DNA of 64,000 nt from CAVXFS01 sp963761115 (GTDB lineage Bacteria > Pseudomonadota > Gammaproteobacteria > Burkholderiales > Gallionellaceae): positions 434,001-498,000 of the forward strand of contig CAVXFS010000004.1 of assembly GCA_963761115.1 (NCBI GenBank). The letters are read 5' to 3'. Positions 8,027 to 17,919 of the stretch are shown one piece after another. How positions within the stretch are numbered: the stretch's first letter is position 1; the number at the start of each line of letters is the position of its first letter. The position numbers and the translations under genes were made by a program. The notes under the pieces are model-generated. The model was not told the DNA's origin and made no database searches. It saw only the letters and a list, made by a program, of their open reading frames with translations.

Positions 8027-10044
8027 AGAAATATGGAATAGAACGAAAATCCTTGCTGGTCACGCTGATTCCGGTTCTGGTCATGGTTGTCCTGATGAAA
8101 AGCCATGATATCTATACGCGTTATGCGGCAATGGATCAGGCAATGGTCGAGAGATCAACATTACTGGCACGCCAGCTGGCATCTTCCAGCGACTATGCAG
8201 TCTTTTCCGGAAACATTCCATTGCTGAAACGAGAGATCGATTCGGTATTTATCCGCCAGGATGTTGTCGGGGTGACGGTGCTGGATGAAAACCACAATTT
8301 GCTGACGTCGGAGAAACGACCTTCAGCGCAAGCGGACATGCTGGGCAAGGTGGGTCCGGACACACCCTTGTACCAGGACAACGCCAATTTGTTGCTGTAT
8401 GAACCCATCATGGCCACGCAAATCGACCTCGGCGATACGGAATTCGACCGCAGCAACGCTCGTTCCGCGATCCCTGCCAAACCCCTTGGTGCAGTGATCA
8501 TGCAGATCAGCAAGCACAACCTGAATCAGCAGAAAAAAGAGGTGCTGTTATTTGGCGGCCTGGCAACCCTGCTGATCATGGCGGTGACTTTTCTGGTGGC
8601 GATCTGGGCAGCCCGCAAGATCGCATTCCCGATCATGGACATGACCCGCGCCGTCGGCGAAATCGGAACCGGCGCGCTGGATACCCGTGTTCCTTCTGTA
8701 TCCGGGATACAAGAGTTGAATGAGCTGGCTGCCGGAATCAACCAGATGGCGGAACGCTTGAAACTGGATCGCGAAACCCTGGAAAACAGGATCGCGCAGG
8801 CGACCATGGAGTTGCGCATGAAAAAGGATGAAGCGGAAAATTCCAGCCGGGACAAGAGCCGCTTCCTTGCCGCAGCCAGTCATGACTTGCGCCAGCCGAT
8901 ACACGCGCTGGGACTGTTCATCGGACAGTTGCGCGGCAAGGTGGATACGCCCGAACAGATCAGGATCGTTGCACAGATAGAAGAATCCGCTGAAGCATTT
9001 TCCAACTTGCTGAACGGATTGCTGGATATTTCCAGACTGGATGCGGGCGTCGTGCTGCCGCAGATCCGGGCATTTCCGATCAGCATGCTGCTGGACCGGA
9101 TGGCGCAGGAATATGAGCCGGTGGCCAGGGAGATGGATCTGCAACTAAAAGTGAAATCCGCCAAGGATGCAGTGCTGAGCGACCCCGTGTTGCTGGAACG
9201 CATCCTGGGCAACCTGCTGAATAATGCCTTGCGCTATACGCCCAGGCACGGGAGTGTACTGGTGACCAGTCACAGGCGGGGTGACAACCTGCGCATCGAT
9301 ATACGCGATAATGGTATCGGCATTCTCAAGGCCGACCAGAAAGACATATTCCGTGAATTCTTCCAGCTGGCAAATTCTGAGCGGGACAGGGACAAGGGGC
9401 TAGGACTGGGATTGGCGATCGTCGAGCGCTTGTCCACCTTGCTTGGGCATCACATTTCCCTGCGCTCTGCACCGGGCCTGGGTTCGGTATTCTCGGTCGA
9501 TGTACCATTGAGTTCAACTTCGACGGATGCGGAGAATCTCTTGCAAAATCCATTTGCCGAGGACTTCCACGATCATGTCGAAGCCGCGACCGACTACCTT
9601 GGAGGAGCCAGAGTATTGCTGGTCGATGATGATCAACTGGTGCGCGCCAGTACCGCAGGCTTGCTCAAAGAATGGGGGTGCGAGGTGTTTGCGGCGGTAA
9701 CGCTGCAGGACGCGCGCGACCGTTTTACCGGACAGGATTTCGACTTGCTGGTCTGTGATTACCGCTTGCCTGACGGCACCGGGCTGGAGGTGATCGATTG
9801 GCTGAAAAGTTCCAGCAAGCGGAATGTTCCAGCCATTCTGGTCAGTGGCGATACGACGCAGGAGGTGCTGCAGAAGGTTTACGAGTACCAATGCCAGTTA
9901 TTGCATAAACCGGTGCGCCCGGCCAAGCTCCGATCCCTGGCGCTGTTTCTTCTGGCTGAACGGAATGTGTTGTCCGCCGAGGCCGGTGAAAAAAAGTCCG
10001 GTGATGACAGTAAGAAAACGGAGGATTTTTCCGGGTCGTCATAG
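8023..10044 (+). CDS. hybrid sensor histidine kinase with C-terminal receiver domain
   Basis: 673 residues. An N-terminal membrane helix (LLVTLIPVLVMVVLM), a periplasmic sensor segment of about 140 residues and a second membrane helix (GGLATLLIMAVTFLVAIW) precede HAMP and a coiled coil. HisKA follows with phospho-His about 287 in AASHDLRQPIHALG, then HATPase_c (N box LLNNALRYTP, G1 DNGIGI, G2 GLGLGLAIVERL) and a receiver domain with phospho-acceptor Asp about 579 in VCDYRLPDG and Lys in HKPVRP. Start ATG 8023 overlaps the preceding stop (ATGA), so translation is coupled to the binding protein. No separate DNA-binding regulator is adjacent, so the output partner is unknown. Confidence 0.92.
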   Translation: MKKYGIERKSLLVTLIPVLVMVVLMKSHDIYTRYAAMDQAMVERSTLLARQLASSSDYAVFSGNIPLLKREIDSVFIRQDVVGVTVLDENHNLLTSEKRPSAQADMLGKVGPDTPLYQDNANLLLYEPIMATQIDLGDTEFDRSNARSAIPAKPLGAVIMQISKHNLNQQKKEVLLFGGLATLLIMAVTFLVAIWAARKIAFPIMDMTRAVGEIGTGALDTRVPSVSGIQELNELAAGINQMAERLKLDRETLENRIAQATMELRMKKDEAENSSRDKSRFLAAASHDLRQPIHALGLFIGQLRGKVDTPEQIRIVAQIEESAEAFSNLLNGLLDISRLDAGVVLPQIRAFPISMLLDRMAQEYEPVAREMDLQLKVKSAKDAVLSDPVLLERILGNLLNNALRYTPRHGSVLVTSHRRGDNLRIDIRDNGIGILKADQKDIFREFFQLANSERDRDKGLGLGLAIVERLSTLLGHHISLRSAPGLGSVFSVDVPLSSTSTDAENLLQNPFAEDFHDHVEAATDYLGGARVLLVDDDQLVRASTAGLLKEWGCEVFAAVTLQDARDRFTGQDFDLLVCDYRLPDGTGLEVIDWLKSSSKRNVPAILVSGDTTQEVLQKVYEYQCQLLHKPVRPAKLRSLALFLLAERNVLSAEAGEKKSGDDSKKTEDFSGSS

Positions 10045-10300
10045 CCGGCTGCAATAGCGCGCCAGGCTGAAGCAGCAGCGATTCAATCATCTGCGGAAGC
10101 CGCTCAAGCCGCAAATCGGGCCGCCTTGGCAGTGACAGAAACGGTCATGATGTCCAACACTGTAATGTGTATCAATGCCTGAGCTCTTGCGGTGCGATGT
10201 CGTGCATCATCCAGATGGGTGCGTTGACACGCATCAGTCGGATGCCATTCGGATTAGTCTGGAGTATCATGGGTTGTGTATAAGGAGGCATTGAATCAGC

Positions 10301-11941
10301 ATGTTTTCCTGGATAGGCAATCGCGATCACAATCCCGATCACCCGATGATCGACGCGGAAACGGCACAGGATTTGCTCGCCGACCTGCCGCAGGATAACC
10401 CCCTCAAGGCACTGGAAGAAGTCACCGCGTGGCTGGATTCATTCAAGGACGCGCCCGGATTTCGCCTGGACATCCGCTTTGCGGTTGCCATGGTGCTGGA
10501 AGAAACCGGCCGCCAGTTTTATGCGGCGATGCTGCGGCAATATCTGGCGGAACCGCACCTGCAGGATTTTCACGGGGTGCATTTGTGGCGCGCATGTCAT
10601 GCTTTCGTGCGGACATTGATAGAAACCTACGAGGTTTGCATCGGCGAGTACCAGCGGGAGAAAAAAAAGCCGCCGCAAGCCACTGAACAGATGCCGGTCA
10701 TCTGCGTCAGGATATTGCGGCTGGCCGCAGAACGCATGAAGCTCGACCTGATGCGCTATATCGATGTCGAGCAGGCGGTGTGGGATGAATTGTTTCGATA
10801 TTATCTGTATGCGCAGGAAAATGGTTTTGCCACCTCCATGGTGCTTGCCTATCCGGGGCAGATCATCCATACCAATGCGCAGCGCGAGTTCCTGAGCGCT
10901 TTGGTCCTGCAAATTTCCTCACCCGATACGCTTGCATCCGACCAGATTGAAGTGGCCTACCGCATAACTGCACGCATGGTCAGCTTCTTCGACTTCAAGC
11001 CGGTGGCGGACGATGACTGCTCCTACTGCATAGATCTGTCTCATCCCGGCGCACCTGTGCCGGTCGAACAACAGCACGCAGCCTCGACCGGGACGCGATT
11101 TTTCGGGGCAGTCAAGGCCATCTCGAGGCTGGATGAAATCATCGGCCAGAACGAACAAGGCGCGGGTGAGCATGAACAACGCCTGGACAGTGAATTTACG
11201 CCGGAAGGCAAGCTCACCGTGCTCAAGCATCTGCATCAGTACTGGAGCAGGGAACATCCTCGCCGCTGGCTGAAGAGGAAGCAGGTGGGTGCCACCATCA
11301 AGGTGGTTCACGGCTTCAAGGCCATCTGTCATCTGGTTTCCCATGTTGAAGTAGGCCAGATATTCAATCTCTCGGAAACGGACGCGGCGAAGCTGGAACA
11401 GCAAGCGGGCGATATCGGCATCGCCGACGAAAAAATAGATTTCACCGCCGAGGACTGGCCGATCCTGGATATAAGTAACGACGGGATGGGAGGCATGCTG
11501 CCAAGGACTGCCGGTGCATGGGTCAAGATCGGCGCGCTGTGCGGCATCGGCGACCAGCATGCCGAGCGGTGGCGGGTGGGAATGTTCCGGCGCCTGCATA
11601 CGGACGAGCAGGACAAGATGCAATTCGGCATCGAGATTCTGGCCCACAAACCGCTTTCAGTCTGGTTGCGCATACTGGGTAAGGGTAAGGAACTCGTGTC
11701 CAATTGGGAAACCAGTTCGGGATCCTTCAATTACGATTATTTGCGCGTCATTCTGTTGCCGGATGAGCAGAATTCATACCTGAACGCGACCATGCTGATG
11801 GAAGACCGCAGCTATGTGCCGGAGAGCGTGTTTGAAGTGCTGATGGGTGAGAAGAGCCGCTTTGTCAAGCTGACATCGTTGCTGGACGAGGGAGATGACT
11901 ATGAGCGGGTCGGGTTCGAGTGGCTGGAATCCGTGGGGTGA
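10301..11941 (+). CDS. PilZ-like domain protein, cytosolic, function unknown
   Basis: 546 residues without signal peptide or membrane helices. The first ~380 residues are helical and unfamiliar. The C-terminal part contains DISNDGMGGMLP followed by beta-rich sequence (about 385-470), which resembles the D-x-S-x-x-G-x-x-G core of PilZ domains; the upstream RxxxR loop that contacts c-di-GMP was not found with confidence. ATG 10301 follows AAGGAGG at 10282-10288, a rather long 12-base spacing. It is a single gene with 256 bp of non-coding DNA before it and a short repeat tract after it. c-di-GMP binding is possible but unproven. Confidence 0.6.
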   Translation: MFSWIGNRDHNPDHPMIDAETAQDLLADLPQDNPLKALEEVTAWLDSFKDAPGFRLDIRFAVAMVLEETGRQFYAAMLRQYLAEPHLQDFHGVHLWRACHAFVRTLIETYEVCIGEYQREKKKPPQATEQMPVICVRILRLAAERMKLDLMRYIDVEQAVWDELFRYYLYAQENGFATSMVLAYPGQIIHTNAQREFLSALVLQISSPDTLASDQIEVAYRITARMVSFFDFKPVADDDCSYCIDLSHPGAPVPVEQQHAASTGTRFFGAVKAISRLDEIIGQNEQGAGEHEQRLDSEFTPEGKLTVLKHLHQYWSREHPRRWLKRKQVGATIKVVHGFKAICHLVSHVEVGQIFNLSETDAAKLEQQAGDIGIADEKIDFTAEDWPILDISNDGMGGMLPRTAGAWVKIGALCGIGDQHAERWRVGMFRRLHTDEQDKMQFGIEILAHKPLSVWLRILGKGKELVSNWETSSGSFNYDYLRVILLPDEQNSYLNATMLMEDRSYVPESVFEVLMGEKSRFVKLTSLLDEGDDYERVGFEWLESVG

Positions 11942-11952
11942 GTTAGCGGCAA

Positions 11953-11989
11953 GGGAGTGGGGAGTGGGGAGTGGGGAGTGGGGAGTGGG
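11953..11989 (+). repeat. tandem heptamer tract (GGGGAGT)n
   Basis: About five back-to-back copies of the heptamer GGGGAGT between the PilZ-like gene and pgi. Only 94 bp separate the two converging genes, so the tract fills over a third of the space. No protein appears to be encoded. Confidence 0.75.
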
Positions 11990-12035
11990 TGCGGTGGCGA
12001 AGGAGCCAGGCTCGGTTGACGGGGTTAAAGCGGAT

Positions 12036-13670
12036 TTATCGGGACAGGAATCGATTGATCAGCGCGTTGGTCGAGGCATCGTGGCTTGATACCGGCTGGC
12101 CGTTCCGCAGTTCCGGCAACAATTTTCCGGCGAGTTGTTTGCCGAGCTCGACACCCCACTGGTCGAAGGCATTGATGTTCCACACCACGCTCTGCACGAA
12201 TACCTTGTGCTCGTAGAGCGCGACCAGCATGCCCAGGGTATGCGGGTCGAGTTGGTCGAACAGCAGCGTGCTGGTCGGGCGATTGCCGGGGAATACCTTG
12301 AACGGCAGCAGGCTTTCGAGCGCGGCGCCCTGCAAGCCCTGCGCCACCAGTTCGGCGCGCGCTTCTTCGGCGGTCTTGCCCAGCATCAGCGCTTCGGTCT
12401 GTGCAATGCAGTTGGACAGCAGCATCGCATGATGTTCGCCGAGCGGATTGTGGCTGGTGATCGGCGCCAGGAAATCCGCCGGCACCAGGTGCGTGCCCTG
12501 ATGGATGAGCTGATAAAAGGAATGCTGGCCGTTGGTGCCGGGTTCGCCCCAGATCACCACGCCGGTCGCGTAATCCACCGGCTTGCCGTCGCGGTCCACG
12601 CGCTTGCCGTTGCTTTCCATCTCGAGTTGCTGCAGGTAGGCCGAAAAACGATGCAGGTACTGGTCGTAGGGCAGGATCGCCTGCGATCCCGCGCCGTAAA
12701 AATCGACATACCAGACGCCCAGCATGCCCATGATCACCGGCATGTTCCGTTCCAGCGGCGCTTCGCGGAAATGCATATCCATGGCGTGGGCGCCGGCCAG
12801 CAGTTGCTCGAACGCATCCATGCCGACCAGCAACGCGATCGGCAGCCCGATCGCCGACCACAGCGAATAGCGACCGCCGACCCAGTCCCAGAATTCGAAC
12901 ACGTTGTCAGGGTTGATCCCGAACGTTGATGTCGCAGGCAGGTTGGTAGAAATCGCTACGAAATGTTTTGCGACGGCAGCTTCGGCGCCCAGTTTACTGA
13001 TCAGCCAGTCGCGCGCCGAACGCGCGTTGGTCAGTGTTTCCTGGGTGGTAAAGGTCTTCGAACTGACGATGAACAGCGTGGTTTCGGGATCGAGTTGCTT
13101 CAGCGTTTCCACCAGGTCGGTGGCATCGACATTGGCAACGAAGTGCGCGTTCAATGTCGTACTGTAATGCTTGAGTGCTTCGCATACCATCTGCGGCCCC
13201 AGCGCGGAACCGCCGATGCCGATGTTGACGATGTCGCGGAACGGTTTGCCGGTATGGCCAAGCAATTTGCCGCTGCGCACGCCATCGGAAAATCGCCGCA
13301 TCTGCTCCAGCACGCGGTGGATATCCGGCATGACATCCCTGCCGTCCACCATGATGGAACTGCTGCGCGGTGCGCGCAGGGCAGTATGCAAAACCGCGCG
13401 ATTTTCGCTGCTATTGATTTTCTCGCCCGCGAACATGCGCGAGATCCAGCTGTCCAGCCCGGACTGTCGCACCAGCGCGATCAGCAGGTCACGCGTTTCG
13501 GTGGTGATGAGATTCTTTGAGTAATCCAGCAGCAACCTGTCCAGTTGCAGGGAAAATTTTTCGAATCGAGCCGGGTCGGCGCTGAACATCTCGCGCATGG
13601 TTTGCTTGCGTAACGCAGCATGATGTGTCTGGAGGGCTTGCCAGGCGGCTGATTGGGTCAGGTTGGACAT
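12036..13670 (-). CDS. pgi: glucose-6-phosphate isomerase
   Basis: 544 residues interconverting glucose-6-P and fructose-6-P in the cytosol. Clear PGI signatures: GIGGSALGPQMV, SKTFTTQETLTNA, GGRYSLWSAIGLP, and GTNGQHSFYQLIHQGT, which carries the catalytic Glu-Pro-Gly-Thr-Asn-Gly/His region. Length matches the proteobacterial enzyme (about 545-550). ATG 13670 (MSNLTQSAAW) is chosen over an upstream extension because family members begin here; the ribosome site is weak. It is the first of a block of sugar-storage genes and is the only one of glycolysis present. Intact, unlike glgB, glgC and malQ nearby. Confidence 0.93.
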   Translation of the reverse strand: MSNLTQSAAWQALQTHHAALRKQTMREMFSADPARFEKFSLQLDRLLLDYSKNLITTETRDLLIALVRQSGLDSWISRMFAGEKINSSENRAVLHTALRAPRSSSIMVDGRDVMPDIHRVLEQMRRFSDGVRSGKLLGHTGKPFRDIVNIGIGGSALGPQMVCEALKHYSTTLNAHFVANVDATDLVETLKQLDPETTLFIVSSKTFTTQETLTNARSARDWLISKLGAEAAVAKHFVAISTNLPATSTFGINPDNVFEFWDWVGGRYSLWSAIGLPIALLVGMDAFEQLLAGAHAMDMHFREAPLERNMPVIMGMLGVWYVDFYGAGSQAILPYDQYLHRFSAYLQQLEMESNGKRVDRDGKPVDYATGVVIWGEPGTNGQHSFYQLIHQGTHLVPADFLAPITSHNPLGEHHAMLLSNCIAQTEALMLGKTAEEARAELVAQGLQGAALESLLPFKVFPGNRPTSTLLFDQLDPHTLGMLVALYEHKVFVQSVVWNINAFDQWGVELGKQLAGKLLPELRNGQPVSSHDASTNALINRFLSR

Positions 13671-13822
13671 GAGTGTGATATCAATAAAATACTGCTTCGG
13701 CGGTTGCGATGGAAGCGGGGCAGGGAACAACCAGTCGCAACGGGCGTCGCCAGATCATTCTTGCCAGTCGCCGGTGTGCGCCACGGGTTAGCAAATGACC
13801 GCGAGCGGCTCGGCTGCATCGT

Positions 13823-14176
13823 TCAGGATTTGATCTTCCTGTCGATTTCCATTTCGGCCGTGATCCAGTCTGCCATTTCGTAGCCGCCTGCAAATCCGCG
13901 GCATTCCGCCAGATAGTAGGCAGCCGTCGCGATCATCCGGTAGCGCTCCTCGGCCGAAATCCCGCCCTTGCTCTTGACCTGAGCCTTATTTGCCGGGGCA
14001 GGTTTCGCTGCGGTGGTCTTTTTCACCGGGGTGGCTGCCGTTTTAGCGGCAGGTTTTGCTTTGCTTGATGGGGTGGCAGCAGCTGTCTTCTTTACTGCAG
14101 GCTTTTTGGCTGCAGTAGCACTTGTCGTTTTTGCAGCGGGCTTCTTTGCAGCAGGAGTGGAAGCGGATTTGACCAT
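13823..14176 (-). CDS. DUF2934 protein with histone H1-like Lys/Ala/Pro-rich tail
   Basis: 117 residues. The start ATG 14176 has a good ribosome site (AAAGGAAA, 5-6 bases upstream). Residues 1-70 are almost all Ala, Lys, Pro and Thr (AAKKPAAK, AVKKTAAATP and similar), a low-complexity basic tail like histone H1 or AlgP. Residues about 75-112 form a DUF2934 module (AEERYRMIATAAYYLAECRG, then DWITAEMEID). In other bacteria DUF2934 genes often sit beside glycogen/trehalose genes; here it lies immediately downstream of glgB on the same strand. A DNA- or polyphosphate-binding role for the tail is inference only. Confidence 0.8.
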   Translation of the reverse strand: MVKSASTPAAKKPAAKTTSATAAKKPAVKKTAAATPSSKAKPAAKTAATPVKKTTAAKPAPANKAQVKSKGGISAEERYRMIATAAYYLAECRGFAGGYEMADWITAEMEIDRKIKS

Positions 14177-14247
14177 GATGTTTCCTTTCGATAATCCTGA
14201 ATATATTGGTATCTCGTTGCGATTATATGAATTCCATCCGAGTTTTT

Positions 14248-16436
14248 CTAGGCGGGCGTCAGCAGCACGGCCGCCAGTGGCGGCAGTTCGATTTCGGCGG
14301 AGTAGGGTTGTCCCATCCAGGGCAGATGTTCGGCCTGGATACCTCCGCCACTGCCTATATTGGCGCCACCATAAAATTGTGAATCGCTGTTGAGCGTCTC
14401 GCGGTAGGCGCAATCCAGAGGTAATCCGATGCGATAGCGATTGCGCGGAACGGGAGTGAAATTGAGGGCGGCCACCGCGATCTCGCCATTGCGTCCGCGA
14501 CGCAGGAAGGAGAGCAGGGAATGCTCTGCGTCGTTGCAGTCTATCCAGGAAAAGCCCCCCTGCTCGAAATCCAGTTCATGCAATGCAGGCAGGTCTCGAT
14601 ATAGCCGGTTCAGGTCGCGGGTCAGGTTCTGGATGCCTTGATGCTGCTCGATCGAGCTCTGCCACCATTCGAGTTCCCAGCGCGAACTCCATTCCGGACC
14701 CTGGCCGAATTCGTTGCCCATGAAGTTGAGTTTCTTGCCGGGGCTGAGCATCTGGTAAGCCAGCAGCAGTCGCAAATTGGCGAATTTCTGCCAGGCGTCA
14801 CCGGGCATTTTGCCGAGCAGCGAGCCTTTGCCGTGCACCACTTCATCATGCGAAAACGGCAGCACGAAATTTTCCGTGTAGGCATAAAGTTGGCTGAAAG
14901 TAAGCTGGTTCAGATGATAGCGGCGATAGAGCGGGTCGAGACGGATGAAGTTCAGGGTGTCGTTCATCCAGCCCATGTTCCATTTCATCGAAAAGCCCAG
15001 GCCACCCAGATATACCGGGCGGGACACGGCCGGCCAGGAGGTGGATTCTTCCGCCATGAGTCAGCGCGCCGGGAAAGACTGTCGTGCACCATGACGTTGA
15101 GCTCGCGCAGGAATTCGATGGCTTCAAGGTTTTCGCGGCCGCCGTATTTGTTCGGCAGCCATTCGCCTTCCTTGCGCGAGTAGTCGAGATACAGCATGGA
15201 GGCGACCGCATCCACGCGCAGGCCGTCGAAATGGAACTCGGACAGCCAGTAATGCGCGCTCGACAGCAGGAAGCTTTTTACCTCATTGCGGCCATAATTG
15301 AAGATGTGCGTGCCCCAGTCCTGATGGAAGCCCAGGCGCGGGTCTTCGTGTTCGTACAGCGCGGTGCCGTCGAAGCGGGCCAGCGCAAATGCATCCTGCG
15401 GGAAATGCGCGGGCACCCAGTCGAGCAGCACGCCGATGCCGGCCTGGTGGCAGCTGTCGACGAAATGGCACAGGTCATCCGGCGAGCCGAAGCGGCTGGT
15501 GGCGGCGAAATAGCCGGTGGTCTGGTAGCCCCAGGATTCGTCCAGCGGATGCTCCGACATCGGCATCAGCTCGATGTGGGTGTAGCCCATGTCCTTGACA
15601 TAGGGAACCAGGTGCTCGGCCAGTTCGCGGTAACTGTAGAAGCGCCCATCCGGGTGGCGCTTCCATGAACCGGCATGGATTTCGTAAATATTCAGCGGGG
15701 CATGCAGCCAGTCCCATTTTGCCCGCTGTGACATCCATTCGGCATCGCCCCAGGCATGGCTGAGGCTGACGCCGGCACGGCAGGCAGTGCTGGGACGCAA
15801 CTCGTATTCATTGGCGTAGGGATCGGACTTGAGCAGCAATGCCCCGGCATGGTTGCGGATCTCGTATTTGTACAGCGAACCCGGACCGATGTCGGGGATG
15901 AACAATTCCCATACGCCGCTGGAACCATGTGCCGCCATCGGATTGACGCGACCATCCCAGCGGTTGAATTCCCCGACCACGCTGACGCGTTCGGCGTTGG
16001 GCGCCCAAACTGAAAAGCGGATTCCGGCAATACCCTCTATCTCGGTGGCGAGCGAACCGAGCATGTGATATCCCTGGTACAGCCTGCCCTCGTTGAACAG
16101 GTGCAGGTCGAAGCTGGAAATGCGCGGGGGATAAAAATAAGGGTCGTGCTTGGAGTATTGCGATCCATTTTCAGTAATGCGCAGCAGGTAGCCTGTTGGC
16201 GCTTCCTTGCCATGCCATTCGAACAATCCGTCAGGATGGCTGCGCTTCATCACCTCGCTGCCATTGACAGTGTCAAGATTGACTTCATCCGCGTAAGGCA
16301 GAAAGGTGCGCACAACATGGCTGTCCTGTTCACGGTGCAAGCCGAGGAAAGCAAACGGATCGGACAGGCGGCCCTGCAACAGCAAATCGATGCGTGGATC
16401 AGGTACTGGGCGGATTTTTTTTGGCATAAAAACCAT
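14248..16436 (-). pseudogene. glgB: 1,4-alpha-glucan branching enzyme, interrupted by two single-base insertions
   Basis: GlgB forms alpha-1,6 branches in glycogen. The protein is split between frames: the first part runs from MPKKIRPVPDPRID through the CBM48 and catalytic-barrel segments (GSWKRHPDGRFYSYRELAEH, HFDGLRVDAVASMLYLD), the second from STSWPAVSRPV to the C-terminus (LPFSHDEVVHGKGS, FMGNEFGQ). Comparing the frames, one extra base lies at about 15077 and another at about 15058. Removing both restores a continuous reading of about 730 residues, the normal length. The intervening residues SFPGALT are otherwise perfect. Start could be ATG 16436 or 16427. Divergent from glgC. Either recent inactivation or sequence error. 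Confidence 0.88.
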
Positions 16437-16506
16437 TATAACCAATTTTATTCACGTTCTGCCTTGGGTTTAGAAACTATTTCACTCGAAGTGGTATCAG
16501 TAAATC

Positions 16507-16515
16507 TGATAAAAT
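16507..16515 (+). promoter_or_regulatory. putative extended -10 promoter of glgC
   Basis: TGATAAAAT fits an extended -10 element (TGn plus TAAAAT) 38 bp before the glgC ATG. It lies in the 116-bp glgB/glgC divergent space. No clear -35 box. The ribosome site AGGAGA lies at 16542-16547. Confidence 0.4.
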
Positions 16516-16552
16516 TCGCATTAGATTTGAATCAAGCCGCCAGGAGAAGATC

Positions 16553-17839
16553 ATGTCGCACCAGGAAGTGCCGCGTTTTGTAAGTCCCATGACAAAGAAT
16601 ACCTACGCCATGGTCCTGGCGGGAGGGCGGGGTTGCTAGACTGCATCAACTGACCGACTGGCGCGCGAAACCGGCAGTGCCGTTCGGCGGCAAGTTCCGC
16701 ATCATTGATTTCGCGTTGTCCAATTGCGTCAATTCCGGCATTCGCCGCATCGGCGTGGCGACACAGTACAAGTCGCACAGCCTGATCCAGCATATCCAGC
16801 GCGGCTGGAGTTTCCTGAATGGCCAGTTTGGCGAGTTCATCGATGTGTTGCCGGCGCAGCAGCGGGTTGAAGAAGCAGTGGTATCAGGGTACTGCCGATG
16901 CGGTGTTCCAGAATCTGGACATCCTGCGCGCACCTCGACCCGGAATATATGCTGATATTGGGCGGGTGACCATGTCTACAAGATGGACTATGGCAAGATG
17001 CTGGCCTACCACGTGAAATCAGCAGCCGACATGACGGTGGCCTGCATCGAAGTGCCGCTGCCGATGACGCCAGGGCATTTGGCGTGATGGCAGTCGATGA
17101 AGAATCGCGGGTAGTGGATTTCACCGAAAAACCGTCCAACCCGACGCCTATTCCCGGCAAACCCGGACCGGGCGTTGGCCAGCATGGGCATCTATGTGTT
17201 CAATACCACGTTTCCTGTATCGAACAACTGATACGCGATGCAGACGACCCGCATTCCACCCATGATTTCGGCAAGGATATCATTCCGCATCTGATCGAAT
17301 CACTACCGCGTTTTCGCGCAGAGTTTCGACGACAGTTGTGTCAAGATGGACGGTGGACGTGCCTTACTGGCGCGATGTGGGAACCATCGATGCTTACTGG
17401 GAAGCCAACATGGAATTGACCAAGGTCATTCCCGACCTGAACATGTATGACAGCGAGTGGCCGATCTGGACTTATCAGGAGCAATTGCCGCCGGCCAAGT
17501 TCGTGTTCGATGATGAGTCACGCCGGGGCAGGCGGTTGACTCGCTGGTTTCCGGCGGTTGCATCATCAGCGGCGCGACGGTGCGCCGTTCGCTGCTGTTT
17601 TCCAATGTGCTGGTGCACAGTTACTGCAACGTCGAGGATTCGGTCTTGTTGCCAAACGTGAAAGTGGCGCGCAATGTCACGCTGAAGCGGGTGGTGGTGG
17701 ACAAGAATTGCGACATCCCGGAGGGTTTGACCGTCGGCGTCGACCATGAGGAAGATGCAAAAGTTTCTTCGTGACTGAAAACGGCATCACGCTGATCACA
17801 CCCGATATGCTGGGCCAGAAGGTTCATCGCATGAGATGA
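16553..17839 (+). pseudogene. glgC: glucose-1-phosphate adenylyltransferase, broken by about twelve single-base indels
   Basis: GlgC makes ADP-glucose for glycogen synthesis. All expected segments are present in order but jump between frames: TYAMVLAGGRG, KPAVPFGGKFRIIDFALSN, QWYQGTADAVFQN, DHVYKMDYGKMLAYH, FTEKPSNP, HDFGKDIIPHLIE, YWRDVGTIDAYWEANMEL, FSNVLVHSYCNVEDSVLLP. I place indels near 16636, 16875, 16935, 16965, 17069, 17158, 17216, 17220, 17319, 17363, 17531 and 17764; they sum to a multiple of three and leave about 427 residues, the family length. Most are one-base gains. The amino-acid pattern between indels is fully conserved, which fits sequence error or very recent loss better than old decay. 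Confidence 0.85.
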
Positions 17840-17919
17840 TTCCAGTGCGTCGTGTTCTGTTGTGCGGTAATCCGCATGCAATATTTTTTTGTGTCTGTTG
17901 TTCGGCGTATGGAATCTCA

